This document shows, piece by piece, positions 1 to 9,432 of a stretch of 64,000 bases of DNA (within the stretch, counting starts at the first letter, position 1; each line of letters starts with the position of its first letter). Source of the DNA: Nitrospira sp. KM1 (lineage in GTDB: Bacteria; Nitrospirota; Nitrospiria; Nitrospirales; Nitrospiraceae); contig NZ_AP022671.1 in the NCBI RefSeq assembly GCF_011405515.1, positions 248,001-312,000 on the forward strand. Direction: 5' to 3'. A program made the translations under genes and the position numbers. The notes below the pieces were generated by a model that saw only the letters and a program-made list of their open reading frames with translations, searched no databases and was not told the DNA's origin.

Positions 1-186
1 TCATGCAGTCACCGATCGTTGTTTGGATTGACTATCTACATGGGGTCCACCGACCGATTGAGACGCTTCCTCATGATGAGAATCCTTACGTGCCGTCACC
101 TCTTCGGTCAGAACGGAAAAAGTCATGGCCCAAACCAGCCCTATGAGCCCCACGAGCAGCACGGCGAGAACAAGTTCCTGTGTCAT
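1..186 (-). CDS. Small single-span membrane protein, 61 aa
   Basis: Seen: a complete 61-residue reading frame with one strongly hydrophobic stretch (about residues 4-25), then a polar His/Glu/Ser-rich tail. The ATG at 186 was chosen because AGGAAAGG lies about 8 bases before it; an upstream extension to 372 has no such site and would add a non-hydrophobic leader. The predicted topology is a short N-terminus, one helix and a soluble tail of about 35 residues. I do not recognise a family; size and shape recall accessory subunits of respiratory complexes, but that is only analogy. A sigma-54 promoter (248-263) and a four-half-site upstream element (366-403) precede it, so it shares control with the lipid-oxidation operons further right. 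Any following genes of this transcription unit lie beyond the left edge. Confidence 0.75.
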   Translation of the reverse strand: MTQELVLAVLLVGLIGLVWAMTFSVLTEEVTARKDSHHEEASQSVGGPHVDSQSKQRSVTA

Positions 187-247
187 GGCGGATTCCTTTC
201 CTAATCTCAGTTGCGGGTTCATGACGAAGTAATTGATAGTCGCATTC

Positions 248-263
248 AGCAAGCTCTGTGCCT
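248..263 (-). promoter_or_regulatory. Sigma-54 (-24/-12) promoter of the 61-aa membrane protein gene
   Basis: On the minus strand the sequence is AGGCACAGAGCTTGCT. GG and GC are separated by exactly 10 bases and the -12 box is TTGC, as in the RpoN consensus TGGCAC-N5-TTGCW. It lies 62 bases before the ATG at 186, and a paired upstream element sits about 103 bp further upstream. Three other loci in the window have the same arrangement. Confidence 0.75.
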
Positions 264-365
264 TCTTTGTCGTACTGCGCGACCGCACTTCATCCAAGAA
301 ACATTGTAAATATTGGGAAATTTTAGATGAGAGGTATTCAAAAGACAGGGATGGCGAATGGCCGT

Positions 366-403
366 GAATCAAAATAGATTCTGCTCTGGATCAGAATTGA
401 TCT
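366..403. promoter_or_regulatory. Upstream activator array, four half-sites at 11-bp steps
   Basis: Half-sites start at 366 (GAATC), 377 (GATTC), 388 (GGATC) and 399 (GATCT). The first pair is a perfect inverted repeat, GAATC-N6-GATTC. The second pair, GGATC-N6-GATCT, lies exactly 22 bp (two helical turns) further on. The array is about 103 bp upstream of the sigma-54 promoter at 248-263, a normal distance for an enhancer-binding protein. Inference: two dimer sites for an NtrC-type activator. Confidence 0.65.
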
Positions 404-487
404 ACGAAACAATCTAGCAGGCAGTTTGTTTTGGATCCCGGAAAACACAGAGCCGGGTATGATCGCTGATCGGGTCGGAAGAGCTCA

Positions 488-765
488 CAGGATGTTCAAA
501 AAGGCTGGTTCTCACCCGCCCGCCCGCCCGCCGACTGCGGGGACAGTCGTCTTTTCGGGTCTCACCCGCCGCCCTGAGCGGCCCAAGCCGCTCTTACTCG
601 CCGTACGCTGAGCCTCTGAGGTTCACGCCGTGCCGAATAAGGCACGGCACGCCTGTGAACGTCGCCGAGATAGTGAGGCGACAGTGTCCCGCGAGAACAA
701 AGCCTGGTGAAGGCGTGTTTTGGCACGTCCGGGCGGGTGACATGAGCGACTTTTTCAACATCCTG
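488..765. repeat. Inverted-repeat-bounded intergenic element, copy 1
   Basis: The ends are 18-bp near-perfect inverted repeats: 488-505 (CAGGATGTTCAAAAAGGC) and 748-765, whose reverse complement differs at two positions. Inside are a nested pair TCACCCGCCCG (512-522) / CGGGCGGGTGA (730-740) and a strong hairpin GTTCAC..GTGAAC at 621-660. A shorter relative with the same ends lies at 21560-21683; both share core text around GCCGTACGCTGAG / CCCGTACGTTGAG. No gene is inside. It looks like a small non-autonomous mobile element or a REP-like dispersed repeat. Confidence 0.7.
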
Positions 766-810
766 CTAGACAAGTAGAGATGGATCAGGAAGGAAACAGT
801 GCGTTCGGAA

Positions 811-1590
811 TTACCGTGAGGTGGTTCGAATGGATCGCAGGTCCCATTCGGCGACGCCATGGAGACCGACCTGCTTCAACATCGCGGCTCGCTGTCGTCG
901 AAGGGGCACGTCAGAAGGGTTCGCGTCGATCAGTTCACAGAGGCAGGCCATCGCATCGTACCAGAACCCATGTCGCGCATTGTCCAATACGCTTTGCCCG
1001 TTACAGGTGAGGTTGGGTTGCATACCGGTAATGCATTCACTGAATTCACACCGCTCGATAATACCGCCGGCCACGATATCCTGGGACGGCGATTCGGGGT
1101 TGCGAATGATTGAGACATACCACCGATACTGCACATCCGGTTCAAGGGTCAGGCCTAGGTTCTTGAGATGAATCTGCTGGACGCCGGGTTCCTTCGGTGA
1201 GGAAATCGGCGCTTCATAGACTGGTTTGATCGATCGGCTGTCGACGAGGGTGAAATGGACCGGATGACTGGTCTGTTTCGAGAGAAACCAGTTCAACACA
1301 GGAGTCTCCCGAATCGTCAACGCCACATGGTCCGGTACCAATGCGACGAGTTCGGGATCGCTACCCTCTGTACCACGAAGTTCCCCGCCGACCCTGGCGC
1401 GCGGGCTGATTCGTTTAGGGGGGTTGTAGACGGGAAGCTCCGAATTGTCTGAAACAGCTTCAATCTGTTGATTTGATTGTTCGGAGAAGACCGGAGTCGA
1501 AGGCCATCCACATAGTAAAATTGATAAGATGGTCAGTCCCCTCCAAACTCGAGTCGGAACAGGTCCGAATGACATTGAGATTTTTTTCAT
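811..1590 (-). CDS. DUF928-type exported protein
   Basis: A 259-residue protein with an N-terminal signal peptide (basic residues, then a hydrophobic ILSILLCGW core), a low-complexity linker with PPKRISPRARVGGELRG, and then a domain resembling DUF928: LVALVPDHVALT, an ETPVLNWFLS motif, a beta-rich middle and a Cys-containing C-terminal third. DUF928 proteins are known mainly beside CHAT and filamentous-haemagglutinin genes in cyanobacteria, as here. Function is unknown; export to the periplasm is inferred. The ATG at 1590 gives a clean signal peptide. A TTG at 1647, only 7 bp past the CHAT stop codon, would add 19 residues and cannot be excluded. It is the last gene of the secretion/CHAT operon. 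Confidence 0.75.
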   Translation of the reverse strand: MKKISMSFGPVPTRVWRGLTILSILLCGWPSTPVFSEQSNQQIEAVSDNSELPVYNPPKRISPRARVGGELRGTEGSDPELVALVPDHVALTIRETPVLNWFLSKQTSHPVHFTLVDSRSIKPVYEAPISSPKEPGVQQIHLKNLGLTLEPDVQYRWYVSIIRNPESPSQDIVAGGIIERCEFSECITGMQPNLTCNGQSVLDNARHGFWYDAMACLCELIDANPSDVPLRRQRAAMLKQVGLHGVAEWDLRSIRTTSR

Positions 1591-1654
1591 GATGGCCGAA
1601 AGATTAAATAGATCCGATTGCCGTGTCGCATTGTAGCAAACCTTCAACTTCCAG

Positions 1655-3982
1655 TCATAGCCAGTTGTTTAACAACAAAAATGGCGACCAATAGGCCGGA
1701 TGCTCGTACACACGATCTTCCAGGAGCTTGATCTGTGCGCTTTGCATGGCCTTGGCCTTCGATACTCCAGGCGATCGAAGCTGACGATAGAATTCTGTGA
1801 CGAGAGTCGCTGAAGCCTCGTCATTGATGAACCAAAGCGTTGCCAATGCGCTCCTCGCCCCGGCCTTAATTGCTACACCGGCCAGGCCCAATGCCGCACG
1901 GTCGTCACCGACTCCCGTTTGGCAGGCGCTCAGGGTAAGCAGTTCGAGCGGATCCTGTCTAAATCGGAATAAACCGATTAAACGATCAAGATTGCTCATC
2001 GTGAGCTTTCCGTCGAAGGTGAGAAGAAACGAATCGTCGACATCGGTTGAGAATTTCCCATGTGTGGCAATGTGAAGAATCCCATACCTGCTTTCACGCA
2101 ATTCCTGTTCCAGCTTCGGAGTCCGAAACTCCTGGTTGAGCAGCTGATCGGCATCATAAAGAGTCCGGATAGATTTCACCTCTTCGGCGACGTAGGGAAG
2201 AGCCGGAAAGCCTTGGACGGAGTTAGTCAGTCCGCCTGCAAGAAACCGTATATTTTCACGGTTTAACGGACGTGGGTCGGTGAGGAAGAGACCCGGTGTC
2301 AATGCGACGGCATATTTTTGAATAAGAAACATGCTGCCGTCGTGCAGTGCCGACATGGGTATGGTCCGCAACACTCCGTCAGGTACAAATACAAGCGTTT
2401 CGATCTTCAGACGTATCAATTCGGATTCAATCGGACGGATCAGCCACTCATACATTTGCTGTGCATGAGGAAGATATTCCCGAGAGGTCCGTTTCTCAAC
2501 CGTTCGGCGGAACGCCCTGACTTCCTGCGTCAGGAGTTGAGCCGTCACGGGGACAGAAAAGCGCGTGAATGTCCCCGGCAAACTGACCAGTAGCTCCGTC
2601 CGATCGGGGAAGACGATCGGATAAATGACCGCCGTGGTTGGAGAGACCGTGTCCAGCCTGGTTAGTTTGCTCTGCAGCGTATCGACACATTGATCACGAA
2701 AGTAATCGCGAAGTTCCGCGGCCTTGTATGCTTCGATCGCATCACGGGCGCTGCGGAGATACTGCTCGGCTATTTTAGGATCAGCCGTCAAGGAAGCCCG
2801 TTTGAGCAGAAGGTCGGCGAACTCAAAGAACAATCCGCGAACCGAATCATCGCCTGTCACTGCTCCGAATTCAGAAGCGGCGGCGACTTCTTGCCGTATC
2901 GGACGAAGCGTCTCGGCGGCGGAAACGTAAGAGCTAATTGCTTCATCCAACTTTCCCGCTGCGGCCAGTTGGCGTCCCAATTGCCGCTGCCAGCGATACA
3001 ATGATTCCGGCGCATTGGCAGCTTGAGCGGAAAATACCGCCCGCCGGGTTAGATGCAGGGCCTCATCGTTTCTGAATTCTGTTTCATAGAGAAGTCCCAA
3101 ATAACCGTCTGCATAGGACTGCATTCTCTTGTCTCCGATATTGTGCGCTACGTTTGCGGCTTCGACCAACACGCCGGCAGAACGCAACAACAGAGGAGCA
3201 TGCATGGCGGGCATCAGTGGTATGAGCTGTTGATACCCTAAGCCAACTTCAATGAGGTCGAGGGATTGTTCATGAGAAGGATCGAACCGGGTGAGCACGT
3301 CAGACGAACGATCCAGATAGTCTCTGGCGTTTTCAGCCTGGTTCAACTTCAGCGCCATACGGGCGGCGTTGATATTCGCACGTGCAATGAGTGATCGATC
3401 GCCGGTAGCTTCGGCTCCATTTGCCGCCGCCAGAAACAATGAAAGTGCTTCACCATCCTGATGTTCCAGGACCGCGACAACCCCTAAATCATTTTGGATC
3501 AACGCCGTGAGTTGCCCATTTCCATCCGCCTCAGCCATCTCAAGCGCCTGCTTGAGCGTTGTCGTTGCTGCAGCTGAGTTTCGGGCGGCAATGTAGGTAC
3601 GTCCAAGATTCTCCAAGACGGAAGCCGTCCATGTGCGGTCACCTGCCTTTGATGCCAATGATAACGCGAGGTCCAGTTGTTGTAGCGCCTGGCTGGTTTG
3701 CCCCATTGATGCCGAGGCCTGCGCCGCTTGGACCAATGCCTGACTCTGCTCTTTGGTTCTGCCTTCTTGCTCATAGTGGGCTGCGGCTTGTTTCCACTCC
3801 GCCAGCGCGCGATCGAATGCGCCCTGACGGTAGGACCGAAGCCCCTGCGACATCAAGCTGTCCGGTGATGTGGACTCTCCGGCGCCGGTTACTGATATCA
3901 TTGGCAACACCAGGCTTCCAACCGATATGATGAGAATCACCAGCCAACAGCTCAACCGTTGTCTTTCATAGACGGTGCGCAT
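1655..3982 (-). CDS. TPR-CHAT protease-like protein, exported
   Basis: A 775-residue protein: a signal peptide or anchor (about residues 11-33), tandem TPR-like helical repeats (about 45-370), a linker, and a C-terminal CHAT domain (about 500-775). The caspase-fold catalytic pair is visible: His641 in HIATHGKF and Cys687 in LSACQTGVG, followed by the usual AGARSALATLW segment. CHAT domains are predicted cysteine peptidases of the caspase/separase clan. Here the protein is predicted to act outside the cytoplasm, which fits its place between the secretion genes and the DUF928 gene. GAAGGAAG precedes the ATG, and 16 bp separate it from the TpsB stop codon. Substrate is unknown; one of the adjacent TpsA exoproteins is a plausible but untested target. 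Confidence 0.88.
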   Translation of the reverse strand: MRTVYERQRLSCWLVILIISVGSLVLPMISVTGAGESTSPDSLMSQGLRSYRQGAFDRALAEWKQAAAHYEQEGRTKEQSQALVQAAQASASMGQTSQALQQLDLALSLASKAGDRTWTASVLENLGRTYIAARNSAAATTTLKQALEMAEADGNGQLTALIQNDLGVVAVLEHQDGEALSLFLAAANGAEATGDRSLIARANINAARMALKLNQAENARDYLDRSSDVLTRFDPSHEQSLDLIEVGLGYQQLIPLMPAMHAPLLLRSAGVLVEAANVAHNIGDKRMQSYADGYLGLLYETEFRNDEALHLTRRAVFSAQAANAPESLYRWQRQLGRQLAAAGKLDEAISSYVSAAETLRPIRQEVAAASEFGAVTGDDSVRGLFFEFADLLLKRASLTADPKIAEQYLRSARDAIEAYKAAELRDYFRDQCVDTLQSKLTRLDTVSPTTAVIYPIVFPDRTELLVSLPGTFTRFSVPVTAQLLTQEVRAFRRTVEKRTSREYLPHAQQMYEWLIRPIESELIRLKIETLVFVPDGVLRTIPMSALHDGSMFLIQKYAVALTPGLFLTDPRPLNRENIRFLAGGLTNSVQGFPALPYVAEEVKSIRTLYDADQLLNQEFRTPKLEQELRESRYGILHIATHGKFSTDVDDSFLLTFDGKLTMSNLDRLIGLFRFRQDPLELLTLSACQTGVGDDRAALGLAGVAIKAGARSALATLWFINDEASATLVTEFYRQLRSPGVSKAKAMQSAQIKLLEDRVYEHPAYWSPFLLLNNWL

Positions 3983-3998
3983 CTTCCTTCATCATCCT

Positions 3999-5798
3999 CT
4001 AGAAGAGGTTTACCACTACACCCAAATGCACGCCATGATCTTGGATGGTATTCCCTATTTTGGGTACGTGATTCAATTGCTGTCCCCAATAGACTTCGAA
4101 CGACGCTCGGTCCTTTGGGAGAATGTTCCATCGTAGGCCGACCCCCACGCTCGCCAATGTATCAGGAAAAGTGCTGATCGGAGCCGTGACCGATGGACGA
4201 TTTTGGCCGAGATTCCAACCATGAGCGACATCCACAAACGGCGCGAATTGAAACATCGGTTCGCCGCTCGCCCAACGATACAACGGAAAACGTGGCTCGA
4301 GCGATGCAATGAATGAATTGTCTCTGATGATCGTCACTTCCCTGTAGCCCCGGACACTATAGCGGCCGCCCATGGCGACCTGCTCGAGAGGGAAGAGAGG
4401 GGAGTTGGTCAGTTGAAGATCCATGCGGCCGAGCAGTTGCATGCCGAGCAGCTTTTCGCTGAACTGTTTGATGGCTTGTACTTGCCCGAGCCAAGAAAAG
4501 AACTGCCCGTCCGGAGTATCAGGATTCGAATTGATGGTAGCCCCAAGGACGTTTAAGCCGACGCTGAAGCGGGACCGCATAGCGAGCACCGTGTCGATGG
4601 TGCGATGCGTCCACTCCTGCGCAAGACGAAGCGCTGATACCGTCGCTGCGCCATTCTGAAATCCTGGAAAGATATTGAGCGTCATCTGGTCCGGGGTGCC
4701 ATAAAACAAAAATGACTGCGTGTACAAATGTTCCCCGGTTATCGAGAGCGCCACCTCGTCGGTGACAGTCTGATAGATCGGCTGACGGAGGGTCATACCG
4801 ATAATCTCCGTGTTGGTATGAATATCAAGCGGGCGGAACGGTTGTTCGATCAATTTGAAGTCGTAACGCCGGTAGTAGGGTGAGAAGGACGTGCCGTACT
4901 TCGTGAAGGGAAGTTCGTAGGAGCCAAACACAATAGGGAATGCACCGCTAGATTGCCCATAACTAATGCTGACCGGATCGCCATGCCCGGTCAAATTATC
5001 GTGGGTCAGCGTTCCGATACCTTTTATTTCACCCACAAGCGGTGTTTGGTAGTTGTTGACTTCAAGCCTTGCATGAAATGGTTGGTTGTCCGAGACTTTG
5101 ACATTGAGGACACTCTCGCCTTGCTTGTCCCCGGGACGGAGTTCCGCATTGACCCGTTCGATGCGGCGGTCCTGTTGTAAGAGTTGAAGCTGCTCCTGCA
5201 AGGGGCCAAGTGAGACGGGAGTTCGCTCGCCGAGTGAAATGCGGTCGCGAATGTAGGAAGACCTGAACCAACGATTTCCTTCGACGTTGATGCCGGACAA
5301 TGTGCCTTCCACGATGTGAACCGTCACGACTCCTGCAACGACATCTTGATCGGGGATGATCGCACCGGAGGTGATGTAACCTTTGTTGACATACAGAAGA
5401 GTGAGAGCCAGCCGAAGCCGCTCGAGGTCTTCGGTAAATAACATCCTGTTTTTATACGGATTCGTGACCTCGTTGATTTCTGCTTCACTAAAGACCGTAT
5501 TTCCGACGATCCAAATATCGCGGACAAAGACCTGCACAGTGCCGGGCCGCTGAGGAATTTCTGATTCTGGGGGAAGAGGAACGATTGGCAAGACAGGACT
5601 CGGTGGCGGTTGAGGACGTTCGAATTCTTCCTTAAGCGGGCCCGGCGGTTCTCCAGATCTACCGGTGGGATCAATCTGCGCAAAAGATGATGACACGCCG
5701 ACCAATGCCATAAGCACGCCGATGATCACGCAGGCAAAACAATCCCTTAAACGCGAAAGCCTGGACCGGGGCGCCGGTTCCCCAGCGCGATGTATCAT
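3999..5798 (-). CDS. TpsB outer-membrane transporter (ShlB/FhaC/HecB family)
   Basis: A 599-residue Omp85-superfamily transporter of two-partner secretion. A signal peptide is followed by a Pro-rich linker (about residues 45-85), POTRA-type domains (VFVRDIWIVGNTVFSEAEIN, then VVAGVVTVHIVEGTLSGINV) and a C-terminal beta-barrel. The barrel carries the signature GGRYSVRGYRE (VRGY, the L6 loop motif) and ends in a typical barrel strand, VVVNLF. It should export the two TpsA proteins encoded just upstream. The ATG at 5798 overlaps the TGA of the preceding TpsA gene (ATGA), so the two are translationally coupled; a TTG at 5807 is an unlikely alternative. Confidence 0.9.
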   Translation of the reverse strand: MIHRAGEPAPRSRLSRLRDCFACVIIGVLMALVGVSSSFAQIDPTGRSGEPPGPLKEEFERPQPPPSPVLPIVPLPPESEIPQRPGTVQVFVRDIWIVGNTVFSEAEINEVTNPYKNRMLFTEDLERLRLALTLLYVNKGYITSGAIIPDQDVVAGVVTVHIVEGTLSGINVEGNRWFRSSYIRDRISLGERTPVSLGPLQEQLQLLQQDRRIERVNAELRPGDKQGESVLNVKVSDNQPFHARLEVNNYQTPLVGEIKGIGTLTHDNLTGHGDPVSISYGQSSGAFPIVFGSYELPFTKYGTSFSPYYRRYDFKLIEQPFRPLDIHTNTEIIGMTLRQPIYQTVTDEVALSITGEHLYTQSFLFYGTPDQMTLNIFPGFQNGAATVSALRLAQEWTHRTIDTVLAMRSRFSVGLNVLGATINSNPDTPDGQFFSWLGQVQAIKQFSEKLLGMQLLGRMDLQLTNSPLFPLEQVAMGGRYSVRGYREVTIIRDNSFIASLEPRFPLYRWASGEPMFQFAPFVDVAHGWNLGQNRPSVTAPISTFPDTLASVGVGLRWNILPKDRASFEVYWGQQLNHVPKIGNTIQDHGVHLGVVVNLF

Positions 5799-8700
5799 GA
5801 TCGACAACCAACCTGAGTTTCGTGTGCGAACGCCTGTGTCAGAAGTCCTGCTGGGGATATTTGTCGCAAGGAGAGAATGGAAGGCACATCATCAGATGTA
5901 TTCGTGAGCGATTGTGGGACACTGGCGACGAGTGTCTCCGTGATCCCTGATGGTATTGAATCCGTGAGCCAGCTTCCAGGTTCAATCGGCAGACGATCTC
6001 TCCCCGCAAGCGTGAAGGTGCTGAATTCCCCTGCGACTTGTACCGCGCAAGGCTGACCGAGCAGTGCCGTTGGGATCAAAGGCTGTTGCGAAAGAGGGAT
6101 GATCTTCCCGCTGGCGGGAGCAATAGGGGATTGAATCGTGATGGAGCCATGTTGTCCGAGTTGTGAGGATGCCGAGATCGTGCTGTTCGAATCCGGAAGA
6201 AGAAGGTTTGTCGTGATGAAGATATTGCCACCAGGACCCTGCACCGCTTGAGCAAGAATCTGGCTATTCTGAAGCAACACGTACTGTGGATCGATATTTA
6301 CACTGCCTCCGCCGCCAGCTCCATTCAAGACCGACGCGCTGATCATGCTATTGATGAGCTGTACTGTCCCTTCGGGGGCAGTGGTAATCTTGATCACGCC
6401 CCCGCTGGCTTGATCGGCTTCTGTTGTCAAGGAGCTGTTCATGAGAGTGAATTGGCCACCACTGTTGACCGTGATATCGCCGGCATTGCCCGTTCCAGTG
6501 TTGCTGGCCGAAATACCCGAACCCGCCGCGGCGTTGATTGATCCTTGTGAAGTAATGGCGATGCTGCCGCTGTCCTGATTCCCATTCGAGCGACTTGAAA
6601 TCTGGCTGTTGAGCATCGAAAAGTTCCCGGCAGAAACAGCGATATTGCCGCCTTGGTCGGTGACATTTGCAGACTGTGGACGGACATCGTGTACATTGGA
6701 AGAAATGGTCGTGTTGTGCAGTTGAACAGGACCGCGTGAGTTGAGGAAAATTTGTCCTCCGAGTGCATCGCTCTTGGTATCCGTTAAGACATCGGTTCCG
6801 CTCAGACGGATGGAGGCTGCCGGCCGCAAGGGCGTCCCCTCAGGCGCCTGCACACTTTCTCCAGCGATGGTGATACTTCCTGCGCCACCTATTCCCGTGC
6901 TATTGGTTGAGATGACAACTCGGGTCGGATCCTGCGCATTGAGAATGCGTGGAGCTGCGAGCGTTCCTCCGGGTCTATTCCCTTGTTGAGTCGTCACCAC
7001 ATCCGCGGCCAATTCAATACGGCTGCCGATGCGGCTGCCCTGCGTGGGAGCATCGATTCCTCCACCGATGATGTCCAAGATCTTTGCGGACACGAGAATA
7101 GTTCCCTGAACATCCCGTCCATGTGCAAGAACTCGTCCCCTCTCGCCCGCACCGACGACGTCGATCGTTTCTCCATTGGGCTCTATCCCATTCGATACGT
7201 CGTTCACCTTCGAATTGAGAATCGAATGATCCATGATGACTTTATCGGCACGGATTCTGAGGTATCCTGGGAATCCCGTGCCTTGAGCCTCGACGGTAAT
7301 TTCCGAATTGGTCAATTTGACTAAATGGGTCGGAGGATCGGGGTAATCCGGCTCCCAGACGGCGCCGTACGAAAAGAAATTGTCTTTGATGATCTTCGTG
7401 ATGCCCGCCTGAGCCCTCCCTCGACTTGTATTCGTAATGTACGAGTTATCCGCAATAAGTGAATTTTGGACCCGCAACCAGATTTCCCCGGCGCTCGGCC
7501 CCTCGGTGCATGTGGGACAAGCTGCAAGATTGGAGACTTCCGCGTCTGCCTTGATCGAACTGTCTTTCAAGATGACATCGTTGGCAAAAATATCGATGCG
7601 ACTGAACCCTGCATTTCGCGCAAACTCTCCATTCGGCTTGTTTCCATTGATGTTGAAGTCTTGCGTTGCGACTGAGATATGGGTGTCCGTGAAGGAGGCT
7701 TGATTCTGAACCCTCATGATCACAGCCCCTCCGGGGGCATTGCCGATGGCCTCGGAGCGGATGTCCGTCCCGTGAAGATCGATATTCCGAGCGAGGGGGT
7801 ATTCGAAAACTTCTGTCGGCCCTCCTTCCGGATTGACGACCGACGTATACGTTTTGGTCACCGTCGGAGTCACACCCAAAACACCTTGAATGGTAATATC
7901 GCCGGCCTGGCCGCCTGCGCACCCCTGTGCACAAATACTCGTACTTGAGATCAGGACGCGACCATCAGGTCCGGCCCGAGTTTCCAGTGTTCCAACATTC
8001 AACGTAATTAATCCGGCATCTGCACCGCCGGTGGTATCTGCCGATAGGACCGTTCCATTGAGAAGCACGACCTTCTCGGCCGTTATCTCGATACCGTCGC
8101 TGGTAGGACCGGGAATGGTCGCCTCCGTCGCGTTTGCGATTACCTTCGTATTGCTGAGTGTAATCGTCTCCGCCCGCTGCCCTTCACGGCCTTTGATGAA
8201 GATGGTACCTGCAGTGCCTTGGCCATTGCTGTTGCTGGCAAAAGTCACGGGCCACGCATTGCTGAGCGGTTCGCCATCGCCTCCCAGATTACTGCGCAAC
8301 GATCCTACCTCGAAGATGATATTCCCCGCTTTCCCGGCACCGCTGGTAGACGTGGTAATCGTCGAGCCGTTGCTTAGATTTGCACTGTCTACTTGAATGG
8401 AAATGTCCCCTTGGGTGGTCGAGCCGGTAAATGCATTAGCGGTCTGGTATGAGCTATTTGCTTCGAGCGAAGCATTTTCCATTACAAATTGCCCGCCTCT
8501 AATTGAAATCGGCCCGGCATTCCCTCTGCTCGAACTCGTCTGCACCACGGATCCGGACAGAAGTTGAATTGTGCCGGTGCCAACTGCATTGGCGGGAGTC
8601 GAGAGACCGCTTACATCACCGGAAGTGCTGAGTTCTCCATTGCCTGCTAGACTCGCCAGAGTGATTTGACCACCCGGCGCGGTGAGCTTAGTTGCCTGAG

Positions 8701-9376
8701 TTGTACCACTGTCTGTTTTTGCTTTTTCTAAAGTGATATTCCCCCCGATTAAGGAGATGCCCGTTCCCTCTGAGACGGTTATCTGGCTGCCTTGAACCAT
8801 GATTGCCCCGGGATTGGAACCTAGGAATCCAAATGCAGCCACAGGAGCGGCACTGAGCAACGTATCCGTTATGGCATTCGAAGCGGCATTGAACCGTGCA
8901 CCATCCGCAAACCGGAGATAATCTGCACTCGTGAACGCCACCATGCCTCCGACGTTCACCGTGGCATTGGGTCCGAACAAGAACCCAGCGGGGTTCATAA
9001 GGAAGAGGTTCGCATTTCCAAAGCCGGTGGTCTGGATGCTTCCGTAAATATTGGAGACGTTTCCGCCGGTGACACGACCCAGGATATTGGCGGTAATTGG
9101 TAAGCTGCCATTCACCGGCGTATTGAGAAAGTTCGCAATTTGATTGGCCGGAATATTGAAATTGCCGAAGCTGTGAAACAGATTTGCCCCTGCCCTGGTT
9201 CCACCGATAATGTCATGCTGAAGTACTCCTCCAGCAATTTGTGATGAACTTATATGAGTATTGAGTCCGGAGGACGTAATGGGGGCGGTCGTCTGCGCCT
9301 CTGCTGAAAGTCCAATCACAATTCCCGATAAAAGGAGTGCACACAGCAGCCTTGAGCAGAATGATGCGTGTGACAT
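5795..9376 (-). CDS. TpsA exoprotein 1, filamentous-haemagglutinin type
   Basis: A 1193-residue secreted protein. A signal peptide is followed by the haemagglutination-activity (TPS) domain with its diagnostic text: NLFHSFGNFNI, ANILGRVTGG, NLFLMNPAGFLFGPNA and GGMVAFTSADYLRF (about residues 30-190). Long beta-helix repeats rich in Gly/Ser/Thr/Asn follow. The C-terminus has a conserved segment with a single Cys, FTLAGRDRLPIEPGSWL and LSLRQISPAGLLTQAF, shared with the next TpsA gene. It is probably a surface-exposed or released beta-helical adhesin or polysaccharide-binding protein exported by the adjacent TpsB. ATG at 9376 was preferred over TTG at 9382; no strong ribosome site is visible. 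Confidence 0.9.
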   Translation of the reverse strand: MSHASFCSRLLCALLLSGIVIGLSAEAQTTAPITSSGLNTHISSSQIAGGVLQHDIIGGTRAGANLFHSFGNFNIPANQIANFLNTPVNGSLPITANILGRVTGGNVSNIYGSIQTTGFGNANLFLMNPAGFLFGPNATVNVGGMVAFTSADYLRFADGARFNAASNAITDTLLSAAPVAAFGFLGSNPGAIMVQGSQITVSEGTGISLIGGNITLEKAKTDSGTTQATKLTAPGGQITLASLAGNGELSTSGDVSGLSTPANAVGTGTIQLLSGSVVQTSSSRGNAGPISIRGGQFVMENASLEANSSYQTANAFTGSTTQGDISIQVDSANLSNGSTITTSTSGAGKAGNIIFEVGSLRSNLGGDGEPLSNAWPVTFASNSNGQGTAGTIFIKGREGQRAETITLSNTKVIANATEATIPGPTSDGIEITAEKVVLLNGTVLSADTTGGADAGLITLNVGTLETRAGPDGRVLISSTSICAQGCAGGQAGDITIQGVLGVTPTVTKTYTSVVNPEGGPTEVFEYPLARNIDLHGTDIRSEAIGNAPGGAVIMRVQNQASFTDTHISVATQDFNINGNKPNGEFARNAGFSRIDIFANDVILKDSSIKADAEVSNLAACPTCTEGPSAGEIWLRVQNSLIADNSYITNTSRGRAQAGITKIIKDNFFSYGAVWEPDYPDPPTHLVKLTNSEITVEAQGTGFPGYLRIRADKVIMDHSILNSKVNDVSNGIEPNGETIDVVGAGERGRVLAHGRDVQGTILVSAKILDIIGGGIDAPTQGSRIGSRIELAADVVTTQQGNRPGGTLAAPRILNAQDPTRVVISTNSTGIGGAGSITIAGESVQAPEGTPLRPAASIRLSGTDVLTDTKSDALGGQIFLNSRGPVQLHNTTISSNVHDVRPQSANVTDQGGNIAVSAGNFSMLNSQISSRSNGNQDSGSIAITSQGSINAAAGSGISASNTGTGNAGDITVNSGGQFTLMNSSLTTEADQASGGVIKITTAPEGTVQLINSMISASVLNGAGGGGSVNIDPQYVLLQNSQILAQAVQGPGGNIFITTNLLLPDSNSTISASSQLGQHGSITIQSPIAPASGKIIPLSQQPLIPTALLGQPCAVQVAGEFSTFTLAGRDRLPIEPGSWLTDSIPSGITETLVASVPQSLTNTSDDVPSILSLRQISPAGLLTQAFAHETQVGCRS

Positions 9377-9432
9377 ATGCAAATTATTTGAAGATCAGTT
9401 CATATCCCGGATAAATGAATGCCGTTCCATGT

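Larger units (their letters stand above)
187..487. other. Upstream control region of the 61-aa gene
   Basis: No convincing gene is seen in this stretch. It holds the sigma-54 promoter at 248-263 and the half-site array at 366-403, both listed separately. The rest is unremarkable and rather A/T-rich around 290-340. Confidence 0.5.

Noticed and set aside
426-611. Short plus-strand frames around 426-611 and 780-1170
   Set aside because: They lie in the repeat element or opposite the DUF928 gene and lack ribosome sites.
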